Shown: positions 17,245 to 26,518 of the stretch, one piece after another
Layout of the letters: each line of letters opens with the position of its first letter
How positions within the stretch are numbered: the first letter of the stretch is position 1
From: Tianweitania sediminis
GTDB taxonomy: Bacteria > Pseudomonadota > Alphaproteobacteria > Rhizobiales > Rhizobiaceae
Length of the DNA stretch: 64,000 nucleotides
Assembly: GCF_017813335.1 (NCBI RefSeq)
Contig: NZ_JAGIYY010000001.1
Coordinates: 1,042,001-1,106,000 of the forward strand
Reading direction: 5' to 3'
Translations under genes and position numbers: made by a program
Notes under the pieces: model-generated
Databases searched by the model: none
Told to the model about the DNA's origin: nothing
The model's input: the letters and a program-made list of their open reading frames with translations, nothing else

Positions 17245-19490
17245 GCCGCATCCGCGAGGCGCATAGCCTCTAGCTCAGGCCCAGCGGCAGCGGACTTCTT
17301 CACGCGAGGAAGGCGCAGCGAGTTGCCGACCACGACGATCGATGATGTCGACATGGCAATCGCAGCCATCAGGGGTGTCACGTGGCCCAGCACCGCCAGA
17401 GGTACGACTAGGACGTTGTATGCAATCGCGAGGCCAAGGTTCTGCCGCACGAGGCGTGCAGCGGCACGGGCGACACCGACCGCCTGCGGCACGGCTTCCA
17501 GGCTGCGTCCCAGGAACACAAGGTCGGCCGCGTTGCGGCCTACGTCGGCCGCCGAAGATGGGGCAATCGAGACATGCGCGGCCGCAAGCGCGGGCGCGTC
17601 GTTGAGCCCGTCGCCGACCATCAGCACCCTTCGCCCCGCGGATGCCAGCTCCGCGAGGCGCGCGACCTTGTGTTCCGGCAACGCGCCGTGGCGAGCCTCC
17701 GAAATCGCCAGCGCCGCCGCTACTTTGCCGACTGCCTCTGCGTTGTCGCCGGACAGCAACTCGACGGTCATCCCGACTTTCGCCAGCGTCCGAACGGCTT
17801 CTGCCGCGCCAGCCCGCAGCCCGTCCGAGATCGTGAACGACCCCACGGACTGCCCGTCTTTGCTTAGCCACGCACCGGCTTCGTCCGAAACACGCCCGGG
17901 CTTGGCTGAGGCCCAATCCGGCCGTCCTAGCCTGTAGACGCTTCCTCCGACGCGCGCCTCGATGCCGAAGCCGGGAATCTCGCGAAGGTCCTCGACGACC
18001 GTACGCGAAGCTGTAAGTGCAGCCACAGCGCGGGAGACCGGGTGCCTCGAGTAAGACGCGATGCTCGCGGCGGCCGTAAGGTCTGCAGCCGCCACCGCAT
18101 GCGGGACCGAGCGCATCGCTCCGGCGGTCAACGTGCCCGTCTTGTCGAAGACGACAGCGTCGGCTTCGGCGAGGCGCTCGAGAGCACTGCCGTCCTTCAA
18201 GGTAATGCCAAGGTCGAATAGGCGACGCGCTGCGACGACCTGCACCATCGGCACGGCAAGGCCCAGCGCACAGGGGCAGGTGATAATGAGAACGGATATG
18301 GCGACTGTAACTGAGGTATGCCAGTTGCTCGTGAGCAGCAGCCATGCTGCGCAGGTGGCGAGCGCCAGCAGGTGAATCACGGGCGAATAGAGCGCCGCCG
18401 CTCGGTCTGCAATCCGCCGGTACCGCGCGCGCCCGTCCTCGGCCGCCTCCATGAGCCTCACCATGTCGGCAAGAAAGGAATCGCGCGCCATCCTGTCGGC
18501 CCGGATCGTCAGCGCGCCATTACGGCTAAGCGTGCCGGACAGCACCTCGCTGCCAGGCTGCGCGCGTTCGGGAGCCGACTCGCCCGTCACGACCGAAAGG
18601 TCAAGGCTGCTGACACCCGCCACGACGGTGCCGTCTACCGGAATACGATCTCCGGGCGCGACCAGCAGATGGTCACCGACCTCGATCTCCGCGATGTCAC
18701 GGAACTCGCGCGCTCCGTCAGGTCGGATCAATGTCGCGCCCCTCGGCATCAGGCGGGCTAGCCCCATCACAGCATTCCGCGCCTTGGCTCGCATCGCATG
18801 GTCGAGGGTGCGCCCCGCAAGCAGGAAGAAGATCAGGGATGTCACCGCGTCGAAGTAAGCATGCTGTTCTCCTGCCAAGGTGTCGTAGAGGCTGAGCCCG
18901 AGGGCAAGGAGGATGCCAACCGAGATCGGGAGGTCCATGCTCGAGGTCCACGTGCGGACCGAATGCCAGGCCGAGGCGAAGAAGACGCGCCCGGAATATC
19001 CGACGGCGGGCAGGGCGAGGAGGGCGGAGATCAGGTGGAAGGCGTCGCGTGTTTCCGCGTCCGCCCCCGACCACACCGAGGCGGAAAGAAGCATGATGTT
19101 CATGGCAGCGAAGCCGGCGACGGCCGTCGCCTTCAGCAGCCGTGACAATTCCGGATCGCGTGCATCGTTGCCCACATCGACCACGCTGGCATCGTAGCCG
19201 GCGGCCTTCAGCGCATCGAACAGGGGAGGCACGTTTCCTTCGCTCTTCCACCGCACCGCCACTCGGCGCGACGTCAGATTCACGCGGGCGGCAACTACCG
19301 AATCAAGCCCGCCTAGCGCGCTCTCGATGGTTGAGATGCAGGCCGCGCATCGCACCTGCGGCACGGACAAGTCGGTCTGGAACATGCCGCCGCCCAAATC
19401 TCTGCTCGCCAGAACCATCTCGCGAGCGGAGAAATCGCCGATCTTCGCCAGCAGTAGCCCAGCCTCGGTTCCCGGCGCACAGCAGCCCAT
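17241..19490 (-). CDS. ccoI: Copper-translocating P-type ATPase CcoI/FixI
   Basis: 749 aa from the ATG at 19490, three bases before the stop of the upstream gene. An N-terminal MGCCAPGTE cysteine pair and a heavy-metal-associated domain with [13 protein letters not shown] come first; then transmembrane helices, VVTGESAPE (actuator), the CPC ion channel motif [12 protein letters not shown], phosphorylation loop [19 protein letters not shown] (HP locus) and [18 protein letters not shown]. It exports Cu(I) across the inner membrane for CuB insertion into CcoN. The usual ccoG and ccoH partners are not here; a DUF2189 protein and a 64-aa protein occupy the slot between ccoP and ccoI. Confidence 0.95.
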   Translation of the reverse strand: MGCCAPGTEAGLLLAKIGDFSAREMVLASRDLGGGMFQTDLSVPQVRCAACISTIESALGGLDSVVAARVNLTSRRVAVRWKSEGNVPPLFDALKAAGYDASVVDVGNDARDPELSRLLKATAVAGFAAMNIMLLSASVWSGADAETRDAFHLISALLALPAVGYSGRVFFASAWHSVRTWTSSMDLPISVGILLALGLSLYDTLAGEQHAYFDAVTSLIFFLLAGRTLDHAMRAKARNAVMGLARLMPRGATLIRPDGAREFRDIAEIEVGDHLLVAPGDRIPVDGTVVAGVSSLDLSVVTGESAPERAQPGSEVLSGTLSRNGALTIRADRMARDSFLADMVRLMEAAEDGRARYRRIADRAAALYSPVIHLLALATCAAWLLLTSNWHTSVTVAISVLIITCPCALGLAVPMVQVVAARRLFDLGITLKDGSALERLAEADAVVFDKTGTLTAGAMRSVPHAVAAADLTAAASIASYSRHPVSRAVAALTASRTVVEDLREIPGFGIEARVGGSVYRLGRPDWASAKPGRVSDEAGAWLSKDGQSVGSFTISDGLRAGAAEAVRTLAKVGMTVELLSGDNAEAVGKVAAALAISEARHGALPEHKVARLAELASAGRRVLMVGDGLNDAPALAAAHVSIAPSSAADVGRNAADLVFLGRSLEAVPQAVGVARAAARLVRQNLGLAIAYNVLVVPLAVLGHVTPLMAAIAMSTSSIVVVGNSLRLPRVKKSAAAGPELEAMRLADAA

Positions 19491-19492
19491 GG

Positions 19493-20311
19493 TCAGCCCT
19501 CCGGCAGGGCCACTGCCCTGTAGGCATGCCACGTGGCATGTCCAAGCAGAGGGAAAATTACGACCACCCCGACGAGCCCTGTGGCGACGCAGACGCCGAA
19601 AAGCACGAGAACCATTGCGCCCCACACGATCATCGGCAGCAGGTTGTTCCAAACCAGCTTCATGCTCGTCGCCATTGCGGTCAGCGCGTCGACGCGTCGG
19701 TCGAGCAGCATAGGCACCGCGAAGACGCTGGTGGCGAAGGCGAAGGACGCAAACAATCCGCCAACGACAGTGCCCACCAAGAGCATAGCCCATCCATACG
19801 GGCTTCCTACGAGCAGCCCCACGACACCATCGAGACCGGGGAAGGCGGTGACACCGAAGAACAGCGCCCACAGCAGCACGGCTGCACGGTTCCAAAGAAG
19901 CGTCAGCATGCACAGCAGCAAACCTGTGAAGAACACCTGCGCGCCGGCGCTCGGACGCACGCGGAGCATCGCGCCGAAACTGGCCTGCCGCCCCTGCTCG
20001 ATCGCCCGGCTCTTCTCGTAGAGGCCGGCGGCGAGGGAGGGGGCGACGATCAAGAAACCCGCCAGGGAGGGAAAAAGGATGTAGTCGCGACCGAACGCGA
20101 TCAGGGTCCAGACAAACGCCACGGACAGGACGAAGACACCCACTCCGTAGGCGATACTGAACGCTGGCCGGATCCAGAAATCCCGCCAGCCGGCTGCCAA
20201 CCAGCCTGCGCCGGCGAGGAGCGGCAGGTGGCGCTGAAGACGCGGGTCCCTCGTCTCGCCGATGCCGGATGTCTCGCTGAGCAGCCAGTATGAATTGTCG
20301 GTTTGGCCCAT
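19493..20311 (-). CDS. DUF2189 membrane protein in cco operon
   Basis: 272 aa from the ATG at 20311 with GAGGAG upstream. An amphipathic N-terminus ([20 protein letters not shown] and 'AAGWRDFW' typical of DUF2189) is followed by six or so hydrophobic segments, including [20 protein letters not shown] and [20 protein letters not shown] and the conserved end [18 protein letters not shown]2189 proteins are integral membrane proteins of unknown function, common in Alphaproteobacteria near cytochrome oxidase genes. It precedes ccoI by 2 bp. It may functionally replace FixG/FixH-type assembly help, which is inference. Confidence 0.87.
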   Translation of the reverse strand: MGQTDNSYWLLSETSGIGETRDPRLQRHLPLLAGAGWLAAGWRDFWIRPAFSIAYGVGVFVLSVAFVWTLIAFGRDYILFPSLAGFLIVAPSLAAGLYEKSRAIEQGRQASFGAMLRVRPSAGAQVFFTGLLLCMLTLLWNRAAVLLWALFFGVTAFPGLDGVVGLLVGSPYGWAMLLVGTVVGGLFASFAFATSVFAVPMLLDRRVDALTAMATSMKLVWNNLLPMIVWGAMVLVLFGVCVATGLVGVVVIFPLLGHATWHAYRAVALPEG

Positions 20312-20321
20312 CTTCTTCTCC

Positions 20322-20516
20322 TCAGCACGCCGACTTTGCAGCGCGGTAGCCTTGGCCGCTGCTGGCGGCCTTAAGGTGTTGCACGCATTCCGGCTGCGAC
20401 TGGAACGCGACGTAGACGAGGTGCGCGTTTGCTCCGGCAAAGATCAGCAGCCCCGCCGGGACGAGTAGCCATGCGAGCCGCAGTTTCCGGCGGGATAGCT
20501 CGGTCCGAGAGGTCAA
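20322..20516 (-). CDS. 64-aa single-pass membrane protein between ccoP and DUF2189
   Basis: The TTG at 20516 overlaps the ccoP stop as TTGA, giving a 64-aa frame: a basic start TSRTELSRRKLRLAW, one helix LLVPAGLLIFAGANAHLVYV and a cysteine-bearing tail AFQSQPECVQHLKAA ending in KSAC. Two cysteines outside the helix could be redox-active or bind metal. It is in the position where ccoH or a CcoG partner would be expected. An ATG start further upstream would overlap ccoP by 75 bp and is less likely. No family recognised. Confidence 0.7.
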   Translation of the reverse strand: MTSRTELSRRKLRLAWLLVPAGLLIFAGANAHLVYVAFQSQPECVQHLKAASSGQGYRAAKSAC

Positions 20517-21394
20517 GGCTGACGCGCCCCTAGATCGTGGACGTAGAGCGACAGCGTGCGGATCTCCACGTTTGACAGCCGTTCGTCCCATGTCGGCATA
20601 TGGCCCTGCCTGCCTCCGTGTACGGAAGCGATGATGCTATCCATGGTGCCCCCGTATACCCAATAGGCATCGGTCAGGTTGGGAGCCCCAACCTCCGAGC
20701 TGCCTGCAGCGTTTTCCCCGTGGCAAGCGGCGCATGTGGTGGCGAACACCTCGCGCCCGGCCTCAATCCGCTCCAGGTTCTCCGCGGTCGAGTATTCAGG
20801 GTTCGTGAGTGAGTACACGTAGGCGGCGACGTTCCTGACCTGCTCACGATCAAGCATTTCGTCTCGCCCGAAGGCGGGCATCTGGGCGATGCGGGATTCG
20901 GGATGCCTCGTATTGATACCGACGCGCATCGTCTGCTCGATAAGCTCCGGGCCGCCGCCCCAGAGCCAGTCGTCGTCGGTCAGGTCGGGATAGAAGGCGC
21001 GCCCCTTGCCGTCGCGTCCGTGGCAGGCTGCGCAGTTGTCACCGAAGAGCTGCTGCCCGGTGCCACGGACAGTCTTCATCAACGCCTCGTCCGCCACTAT
21101 CGCGTCGTAGGGTTCGGTCTCGAGGCGCGCCATCCAGGGTGCCCGCTCCTCCTGGCCTTCGACGAGGCGCGCCTCAACGGTGGTCCTCTGATCTGCCCCG
21201 AGAAGTCCTTTCGTGTACGTCTCGCCCAGCGGCCACGACGGCATGAAGAACCAGTACGCGAAGGCCCACAGGTGGGTGATGATCAAAAAAATCAAGACCC
21301 CGCGCGGAACTGGCGTGTCGAGTTCCTTGATGCCGTTCCACTCGTGGCCCGTGGTTTCACGGCCGGTGACCGGATCGCGCTCTACTTCTGCCAT
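20513..21394 (-). CDS. ccoP: cbb3-type cytochrome c oxidase subunit III (dihaem CcoP)
   Basis: 293 aa. An N-terminal FixP domain (HEWNGIKELDTPVPRG) precedes one transmembrane helix (VLIFLIITHLWAFAYWFFMP) and the GLLGADQRTT segment. Two cytochrome c domains follow, each with CxxCH: NCAACHGRDGKG and TCAACHGENAAG, with distal methionines in AQMPAFGRDE and HMPTWDERL. It is the periplasmic electron entry of the oxidase. Its start overlaps the ccoQ stop by 13 bp and its stop overlaps the next small gene. Confidence 0.97.
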   Translation of the reverse strand: MAEVERDPVTGRETTGHEWNGIKELDTPVPRGVLIFLIITHLWAFAYWFFMPSWPLGETYTKGLLGADQRTTVEARLVEGQEERAPWMARLETEPYDAIVADEALMKTVRGTGQQLFGDNCAACHGRDGKGRAFYPDLTDDDWLWGGGPELIEQTMRVGINTRHPESRIAQMPAFGRDEMLDREQVRNVAAYVYSLTNPEYSTAENLERIEAGREVFATTCAACHGENAAGSSEVGAPNLTDAYWVYGGTMDSIIASVHGGRQGHMPTWDERLSNVEIRTLSLYVHDLGARQP

Positions 21395-21555
21395 GGCTTG
21401 TCGTCCTGATCGAGGATGCTGTGCTTGGCGCGGTCAAAACGTTTCCGGTTCTTTGGCCAGAACGCGTAGACGCAGACGCAGAGGAAGAAGCCCATCATGT
21501 AGAACAGGCCCCAACTTTTGGAGAACGCCACAAGCGAGTTGTAGCTGAAGTCCAT
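21382..21555 (-). CDS. ccoQ: cbb3-type oxidase subunit CcoQ
   Basis: 57 aa, too short for most gene lists: MDFSYNSLVAFSKSWGLFYM with helix GFFLCVCVYAFWP followed by KNRKRFDRAKHSILDQDDKP. One transmembrane helix then a basic 'FWPKNRKRFDxA' tail is exactly the CcoQ/FixQ pattern. AGGAG lies seven bases before the ATG at 21555. It stabilises the CcoNOP complex. Located between ccoO (10 bp upstream) and ccoP (overlap). Confidence 0.93.
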   Translation of the reverse strand: MDFSYNSLVAFSKSWGLFYMMGFFLCVCVYAFWPKNRKRFDRAKHSILDQDDKPWQK

Positions 21556-21565
21556 TCCGATCTCC

Positions 21566-22318
21566 TTAGTCTTGCGCCTCCGGCGGCTTCTCGGTGGCTG
21601 CAGTGTCGCGGTAGGCGGCGTTAGTCAGCCGTCCGAGGATCTGGAGATAGGCGACAAGGGCGTCCATCTCCGTGACGTGGGTGGTCACACCATCGAAGGC
21701 GCTAACCTGCGTCGCGTCGCCGTACCGCTCGGTAACGCCTGCCGCGAAATCAGTGTCAGGCGTAGCCTGGCCGTAGGCGTCTCGCGCGGCATTCTCCACC
21801 ATCTCTTCCGTATACGGAACGCCGAGCGTGCGCTGCACAGCAAGGTGGTCCCGCAGGTCCTCCGTCCTCAACTGATTGCGGGCCAGGAAAGCGTAGGCGG
21901 GCATGTTCGATTCCGGCACCACGTCCCGCGGGTTCGTCAGGTGCGCCACGTGCCAGAAGTCGGAGTACTTGCCGCCGACGCGGGCGAGATCCGGCCCAGT
22001 GCGCTTCGATCCCCACAACATCGGTCGGTCATAGCGGGACTCGACCGCAAGCGAATATGGACCGTAGCGCTCCACCTCGTCGCGCAGCGTGCGGATCATC
22101 TGGCTGTGGCAGGCGTAGCAGCCCTCGCGGATATAGATATTGCGGCCAGCCAGTTCCAAAGGCGTGTACATGCGCATGTCCGGAGCTTCTTCCACGGTCT
22201 CGTCGATCGTGAAGAGCGGCGCGATCTCGATGATGCCGCCGACGCTCGCCGCGGCGATGATGGCGAGCACGAAGAGGACCGCCGAGCGCTCGATCTTGCG
22301 GTGAAACATCTCAGGCAT
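21566..22318 (-). CDS. ccoO: cbb3-type cytochrome c oxidase subunit II (monohaem CcoO)
   Basis: 250 aa. It has an N-terminal signal anchor (ERSAVLFVLAIIAAASVGGI) then YTPLELAGRNIYIREGCYAC with the haem motif CYACHS, LRDEVERYGPYSLAVESRYD and LWGSKRTGPDLARVGGKYSD, all FixO hallmarks. The axial methionine is in ESNMPAYAFL. The monohaem cytochrome c subunit carries electrons from CcoP to CcoN in the periplasm. It starts 4 bp after ccoN. The C-terminal region has the conserved EMDALVAYLQILG helix. Confidence 0.96.
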   Translation of the reverse strand: MPEMFHRKIERSAVLFVLAIIAAASVGGIIEIAPLFTIDETVEEAPDMRMYTPLELAGRNIYIREGCYACHSQMIRTLRDEVERYGPYSLAVESRYDRPMLWGSKRTGPDLARVGGKYSDFWHVAHLTNPRDVVPESNMPAYAFLARNQLRTEDLRDHLAVQRTLGVPYTEEMVENAARDAYGQATPDTDFAAGVTERYGDATQVSAFDGVTTHVTEMDALVAYLQILGRLTNAAYRDTAATEKPPEAQD

Positions 22319-22322
22319 ATCG

Positions 22323-23960
22323 CTACTCCCCCGGCACCACAGCGGCCGTTACGGGCACGTCGGCCGTCCGTGCTGCCATGGGCACTGACCGCACGGTCAT
22401 CCACATGTTGTAGCAGCCAACGACGGTTCCGATGAGGAACAGGAGGCCGCCGAAGGCTCGGGCAATGTAGTAGGGGTACATCGCCACCAGCGAGTCGATG
22501 AACGAGTAGGCGAGCGCGCCTTCCTCGGTGTAAGTCCGCCACATCAAGCCCTGGATAATGCCGGAGTTCCACATCGCGAACACATAGATCAGCGTTCCCA
22601 CGATCGCCAACCAGAAGTGGATCTCCACCAGCGCCGCCGAGTACATGCGTTCGCGCCTCCAGAGGCTTGGCACCAGCGTGTAGAGCGATCCGAAAGTGAT
22701 CAGCGCCACCCAGCCTAGCGCGCCTGCGTGAACGTGGCCGACGGTCCAGTCCGTGTAGTGGCTTAGCGAATTGACGGGCCGGATCGCCATGAACGATCCT
22801 TCGAAGGTCGACAGCCCGTAAAACACTGCCGCCGCCATCATGAAGCGGAGCGTCGCGTCATCACGCACCCTGTGCCAGGCACCGTTGAGGGTCAGAAGCG
22901 CGTTTCCAGCGGATGCCCAAGAAGGGACGAGGAGCATGACCGAGAAGGTCATTCCCAGCGTCTGCACCCAGTGCGGGAGTGCTGTGTAGTGCAGGTGGTG
23001 CGAACCCGCCCACATGTAGAAAAAGGTAATACCCCAGAAGCTCAGAATGGACAGACGATAGGAGAAGATCGGTCGCTGAGCCCTTACGGGGAGGTAGTAG
23101 TAGAGCATGCCGAGGAAGCCGGCCGTCAGGAAAAACGCTACCGCGTTGTGTCCGTACCACCACTGCACCATCGCGTCCTGCACACCTGGCCAGATCGTGT
23201 AACTCTTCACGCTGCCCCACGAGACCGGAATCGCCAGGTTGTTGACGATGTGCAGGATGGCAACCACCAATATGAATGCCATGAAATACCAGTTCGCGAC
23301 ATAGATGTGCGGCTCCTTCCGGCGCGCGATCGTCGCGATGTAGAGAATGAAGTAGGTCACCCAGACGATCACCAGCCAAAGATCAGCATACCACTCGGCT
23401 TCCGCGTATTCCTTGGACTGGGTGACACCCATCAGATAGCCGGACACGGCCAGCAGACAGAACAGGTTGAAGCCCAGCAGCACGAACCAGGGGCTGATCT
23501 GTCCAGCCAGCCGGGCACGGGACGTGCGCTGCACAACGTGGAAGGAGGTCGCTATCAGGGCGTTGCCACCGAAGCCGAATATGACACCGCTCGTGTGGGT
23601 TGGCCGCAGCCGACCGAAGGTCGACCATCCAGCATCGAACGCCAGGTCCGGCCAAGCCAGCTGCGCGGCGACCCAGACCCCCATGAACATGCCAAAGACG
23701 GCCCATGCCATCGACAGGATGATCCCCGCCTTGATCGGGTCGTCGTAGTACGAGGCTGCGCGGTCCTCCGTCGGTTCGGGATCGTAGAACGTCGACATGA
23801 CCAGGTAAGCCACGATGCCGCCGAACAGCATGACGATAACGCCATGGACGCCGAGCACGTCCGAACGCCCGACCGCCGCCATGGCGATGCCGACGATCGC
23901 CACCGCGAGCGCGATGACCAGCGCGTTTTGCCGCTCCGAGGACGTAAGCTGCCGAATCAT
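22323..23960 (-). CDS. ccoN: cbb3-type cytochrome c oxidase subunit I (CcoN)
   Basis: 545 aa from the ATG at 23960, which overlaps the rrf2 stop as ATGA. Twelve or more transmembrane helices are present with the haem and copper histidines: THTSGVIFGFGGNALIATSF, QWWYGHNAVAFFLTAGFLGM, AGSHHLHYTALPHWVQ and DWTVGHVHAGALGW. The N-terminus has the longer variant typical of FixN/CcoN. It is the catalytic, proton-pumping O2 reductase of high O2 affinity used under microoxic conditions. First structural gene after a coupled regulator, followed by ccoO at 4 bp. Confidence 0.97.
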   Translation of the reverse strand: MIRQLTSSERQNALVIALAVAIVGIAMAAVGRSDVLGVHGVIVMLFGGIVAYLVMSTFYDPEPTEDRAASYYDDPIKAGIILSMAWAVFGMFMGVWVAAQLAWPDLAFDAGWSTFGRLRPTHTSGVIFGFGGNALIATSFHVVQRTSRARLAGQISPWFVLLGFNLFCLLAVSGYLMGVTQSKEYAEAEWYADLWLVIVWVTYFILYIATIARRKEPHIYVANWYFMAFILVVAILHIVNNLAIPVSWGSVKSYTIWPGVQDAMVQWWYGHNAVAFFLTAGFLGMLYYYLPVRAQRPIFSYRLSILSFWGITFFYMWAGSHHLHYTALPHWVQTLGMTFSVMLLVPSWASAGNALLTLNGAWHRVRDDATLRFMMAAAVFYGLSTFEGSFMAIRPVNSLSHYTDWTVGHVHAGALGWVALITFGSLYTLVPSLWRRERMYSAALVEIHFWLAIVGTLIYVFAMWNSGIIQGLMWRTYTEEGALAYSFIDSLVAMYPYYIARAFGGLLFLIGTVVGCYNMWMTVRSVPMAARTADVPVTAAVVPGE

Positions 23961-24442
23961 GATCCCTCCGTCTGCTGCCAAGCGGGCACCATTCCCAAGC
24001 GGCCGCTTGGCGAATCTCGACCTCGCAAGCCTTGGGAAACTTTGCAGCCCGAGGCCAGGTCCGCAAGCGTGCACTGGTCGAACACGCCGAGGTAGGCCTT
24101 CAGGGCTGCTGCGGCGAGCCCGGCCAGGCTGATTGCCGAGGAAGGCGCGCGCTGCCCGTGTTCCATACGCGTGCTGCCGCTGGAGGCGAAAGCTTCCATA
24201 TGCCTGACCACTTCTCCGAGATAGATTCCTTCGAGGTGCCTTGCGAGCGAGAGTCCCCCGCTGCGCCCCCTGGCGCCCCTGACGTATCCTGCCCGGCCAA
24301 GGTTCAGCGCGACCTTCATGAGGTGATTGCGGGAGGTTCCGTAGAAGGCAGCGACATCCGCCACGGTGACGCGTGCCCCGGGGTTGACCGCAAGGTAGAC
24401 CAACATGTGCACGGCGTGCTCTGTATGGAGGGTAAGTCTCAT
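23957..24442 (-). CDS. Rrf2-family transcriptional regulator, cluster cysteines absent
   Basis: 161 aa from the ATG at 24442 (MRLTLHTEHAVHMLVYLAVN). The winged-helix part VTVADVAAFYGTSRNHLMKV, LGRAGYVRGARGRSGGLSLA is clear NsrR/Rrf2 type. In NsrR and IscR three cysteines in the loop after HMEAF bind an Fe-S cluster; here the loop reads ASSGSTRMEHGQRAPSSAIS with none. Two cysteines remain near the C-terminus (DQCTL, SGCKV). So it either lacks a cluster or uses another ligand set. The gene is translationally coupled to ccoN, implying that it autoregulates the oxidase operon. Confidence 0.88.
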   Translation of the reverse strand: MRLTLHTEHAVHMLVYLAVNPGARVTVADVAAFYGTSRNHLMKVALNLGRAGYVRGARGRSGGLSLARHLEGIYLGEVVRHMEAFASSGSTRMEHGQRAPSSAISLAGLAAAALKAYLGVFDQCTLADLASGCKVSQGLRGRDSPSGRLGMVPAWQQTEGS

Positions 24443-24619
24443 GCTGCTCCGATGGCTCCAGTGCGTTCCAGACACGTCAGACCTGTGCCACCGCAGCCGT
24501 GGCAGCGGCGCGGAAACAATCCGCACGCTCGCCCGCGCGGAAGGGAGCGGGCGGTAACGAGTTGGCGACGCTGTTCGCGCTTGGGGCGAAGGAGCGTTGT
24601 GGATCGAGGAGAAACCACG

Positions 24620-25060
24620 TCAGTCCTCACGTGGCTGGGCCATCGGCAGCCGGAAGAACATGGCGAGCTTCAGGCTCTGCGCGATTCTCTCTGCGCGCTG
24701 CACAAAAACCTTCGCGACATCCGGCTCGCACAGGTCTGCGGCGGTCTGCCTGAAGATGCCAAGCCAGATGTCGAAATCCTCCTCGCGGACCTGCTTGAGC
24801 TTCAGGTGCGCCGGGACCGGACGGCCGCTGTAGGCGCCGTTCTTCAGGATCACCGCGCTCCAGAAGTCGGTGAGCTTCTCGAGATGCGGCTCCCAATCCC
24901 TGCCGATCACCCCCTCGAAAATGGGGCCGAGCCGATGGTTCGCGCGCACCCTCCGATAGAACTCGCGGACCAGCCTGCCAATGAAAGCGCGGTCGATCTC
25001 AGGATGATCGAGAGCCCGTTCCTCGACCGGGCGCGGTCGGCCTGCCAGCGGTGCGTTCAT
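24620..25060 (-). CDS. Group III truncated haemoglobin
   Basis: 146 aa from the ATG at 25060. After DHPEIDRAFIGRLVREFYRR come VRANHRLGPIFEGVI, HLEKLTDFWSAVILKNGAYS and GRPVPAHLKLKQVREEDFDI with the proximal histidine in AHLKL, then WLGIFRQTAADL. These match the group III (P) truncated globins of proteobacteria, implicated in nitrosative stress and oxygen chemistry. It lies upstream of rrf2 (177 bp) and downstream of the secreted His-rich protein (73 bp), so it may belong to the same NO/low-O2 transcript. A longer frame start at 25162 was rejected for lack of conservation. Confidence 0.9.
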   Translation of the reverse strand: MNAPLAGRPRPVEERALDHPEIDRAFIGRLVREFYRRVRANHRLGPIFEGVIGRDWEPHLEKLTDFWSAVILKNGAYSGRPVPAHLKLKQVREEDFDIWLGIFRQTAADLCEPDVAKVFVQRAERIAQSLKLAMFFRLPMAQPRED

Positions 25061-25133
25061 GTCTGATCCTCGCCCGAGTGGCATCCGGGACGCGTTCCAA
25101 GCGAGAGGCCTCGGAAAAGATCTTCTGCGCTGA

Positions 25134-26129
25134 TCATTTGTCAGCGACGTGGACTGGGACACGCGAAATCAGCAGTTGCTCGCCGTGCGCGGCCTGAGCG
25201 AACAGGTAGTAGGTTCCTGGTTTGGGGAAGGTGACCGTCGCCGCGATTTCCGGCCCAAAGGTTTCCATGTCAGCCTTGCCACTCGCATGACCGTGGTGCG
25301 CGTCACCATGGCCGACGCCGCTCGCGTCCGGAAGCGTCCCATGAGTATGGAGGAAGATCGTGAGGTCGTCTTTCACGACAGCCAGATGCAAAGGCGCCTC
25401 CAGGTAAGGTCTCAGATCTGTCAAAGGCTCCCCACCTTTCATGACGCGGTAAGCGAAACTCGCCGCCTCACCGGCTTTGATCTCATCTGGCTGTTGAACG
25501 GAAACTGCATAGTCCTGCGCCTCAGGCGTAGCCGAAAAGGAAGCAGCCTCAACATAGCGGTCCTCTTCTTCCAGTCGCACGGAGAGGATGCTGGACGGGG
25601 CTTCCGTTCGCGTCGGATTGGCAGCGCCTTTGACTTCAACCATGAATTGCTTGTTCTGAGCACCTTCCTCGGTCATGAAGTCGACCGCGACGAGATAATC
25701 ACCGGGCTGAGGGAACGTGAAGAACGCCTTGGTTGTTTCGCCGTCCACTTCGTCATCGAAATCCTCGGGATGGATATGTCCAAGCACATCCATGGTCTTG
25801 CTGACGATGACGATGTGAAACTTGCGGCCGTGATGCGCCAGAAGTTCGCCCAGAGGCTGGTCGGATGGACTTTTCAGGGAGAAAACGAGCTCTGCACGGT
25901 CGCGCGTCCGCAACCTCTCTGGTTGCGTCTTCATCTCAACCTGCACAGATGCGCCCCGAACGGAGCCATGCTGATAGGTGCTGTCTTCTGCTTTCGGCGT
26001 ATGCTGGTGAGCGTGGTTATTTTGATTTGTTTGTACGGGGGAGGGAGCCGTGCCCCCTGCGGAAGCCACTCCCGTCCACATCGAAAGGCATGCGCCGAAC
26101 GCTGCGACAGTAAGGATCCTGCTGATCAT
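25134..26129 (-). CDS. Secreted His-rich two-domain protein, putative metal binding
   Basis: 331 aa from the ATG at 26129 with TAGGAGAG upstream. The signal peptide is clear: MISRILTVAAFGACLSMWTG then VASAGG. A His-rich stretch NNHAHQHTP follows. Two similar beta-sandwich-like halves end in KAFFTFPQPGDYLVAVDF and AATVTFPKPGTYYLFAQA, suggesting an internal duplication; the first holds VSKTMDVLGHIHPEDFDDE, the second FLHTHGTLP and HGDAHHGHASG. This looks like a periplasmic copper or metal-handling protein, but no named family is claimed. It is divergent from the DUF488 gene, with an FNR-type box between them. Confidence 0.8.
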   Translation of the reverse strand: MISRILTVAAFGACLSMWTGVASAGGTAPSPVQTNQNNHAHQHTPKAEDSTYQHGSVRGASVQVEMKTQPERLRTRDRAELVFSLKSPSDQPLGELLAHHGRKFHIVIVSKTMDVLGHIHPEDFDDEVDGETTKAFFTFPQPGDYLVAVDFMTEEGAQNKQFMVEVKGAANPTRTEAPSSILSVRLEEEDRYVEAASFSATPEAQDYAVSVQQPDEIKAGEAASFAYRVMKGGEPLTDLRPYLEAPLHLAVVKDDLTIFLHTHGTLPDASGVGHGDAHHGHASGKADMETFGPEIAATVTFPKPGTYYLFAQAAHGEQLLISRVPVHVADK

Positions 26130-26280
26130 GGTCTCTCCTAGTCGGTAAGCACCGTTCCAATAGCGATGTGCGAGCGCGCTCCCAAGCGCGGCTGAGCGTG
26201 CAGCACATGGGCCAAGGAAGGCCATTCTGGCTGTAGGAGCTCGCTTCACCTGCTCGTTCTTTATCGCAGACGATCAGGCG

Positions 26281-26304
26281 AATGTTTGCGCGGGAACAAA
26301 CATT
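26281..26304. promoter_or_regulatory. FNR/NnrR-type inverted repeat (AATGTTTG-N8-CAAACATT)
   Basis: Perfect 8-bp arms AATGTTTG (26281-26288) and CAAACATT (26297-26304) surround eight bases and contain the TTG-N8-CAA core of Crp/Fnr-family sites. It lies in the 389-bp divergent gap between the secreted protein (start 26129) and the DUF488 gene (start 26519). It is the best site of its kind in the window and matches the NnrR-like regulator at 29.3 kb. Confidence 0.7.
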
Positions 26305-26518
26305 TCTACGATGCTCCGTCGCTGTGATCTCCGCGCTAAGCCTTGGGGCCCACACAAGTTGAAACCGATCATTCTTCGTCCACGGCGGGGCTTCCATCTC
26401 CTTTGTCTGCGCGCCGGCCGCGATTGGTGGCTCTTGGCGGCTCATGAGGTGCCGAGGTGCCGCCGCTCGGGCCGAGCCTGCGCCCGGAACCCGAGTCGCC
26501 GCGCCTCGTTTCGACGAC

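Noticed and set aside
22872-24095. 407-aa plus-strand frame opposite ccoN
   Set aside because: Charged, repeat-free antisense shadow of a strongly conserved gene.
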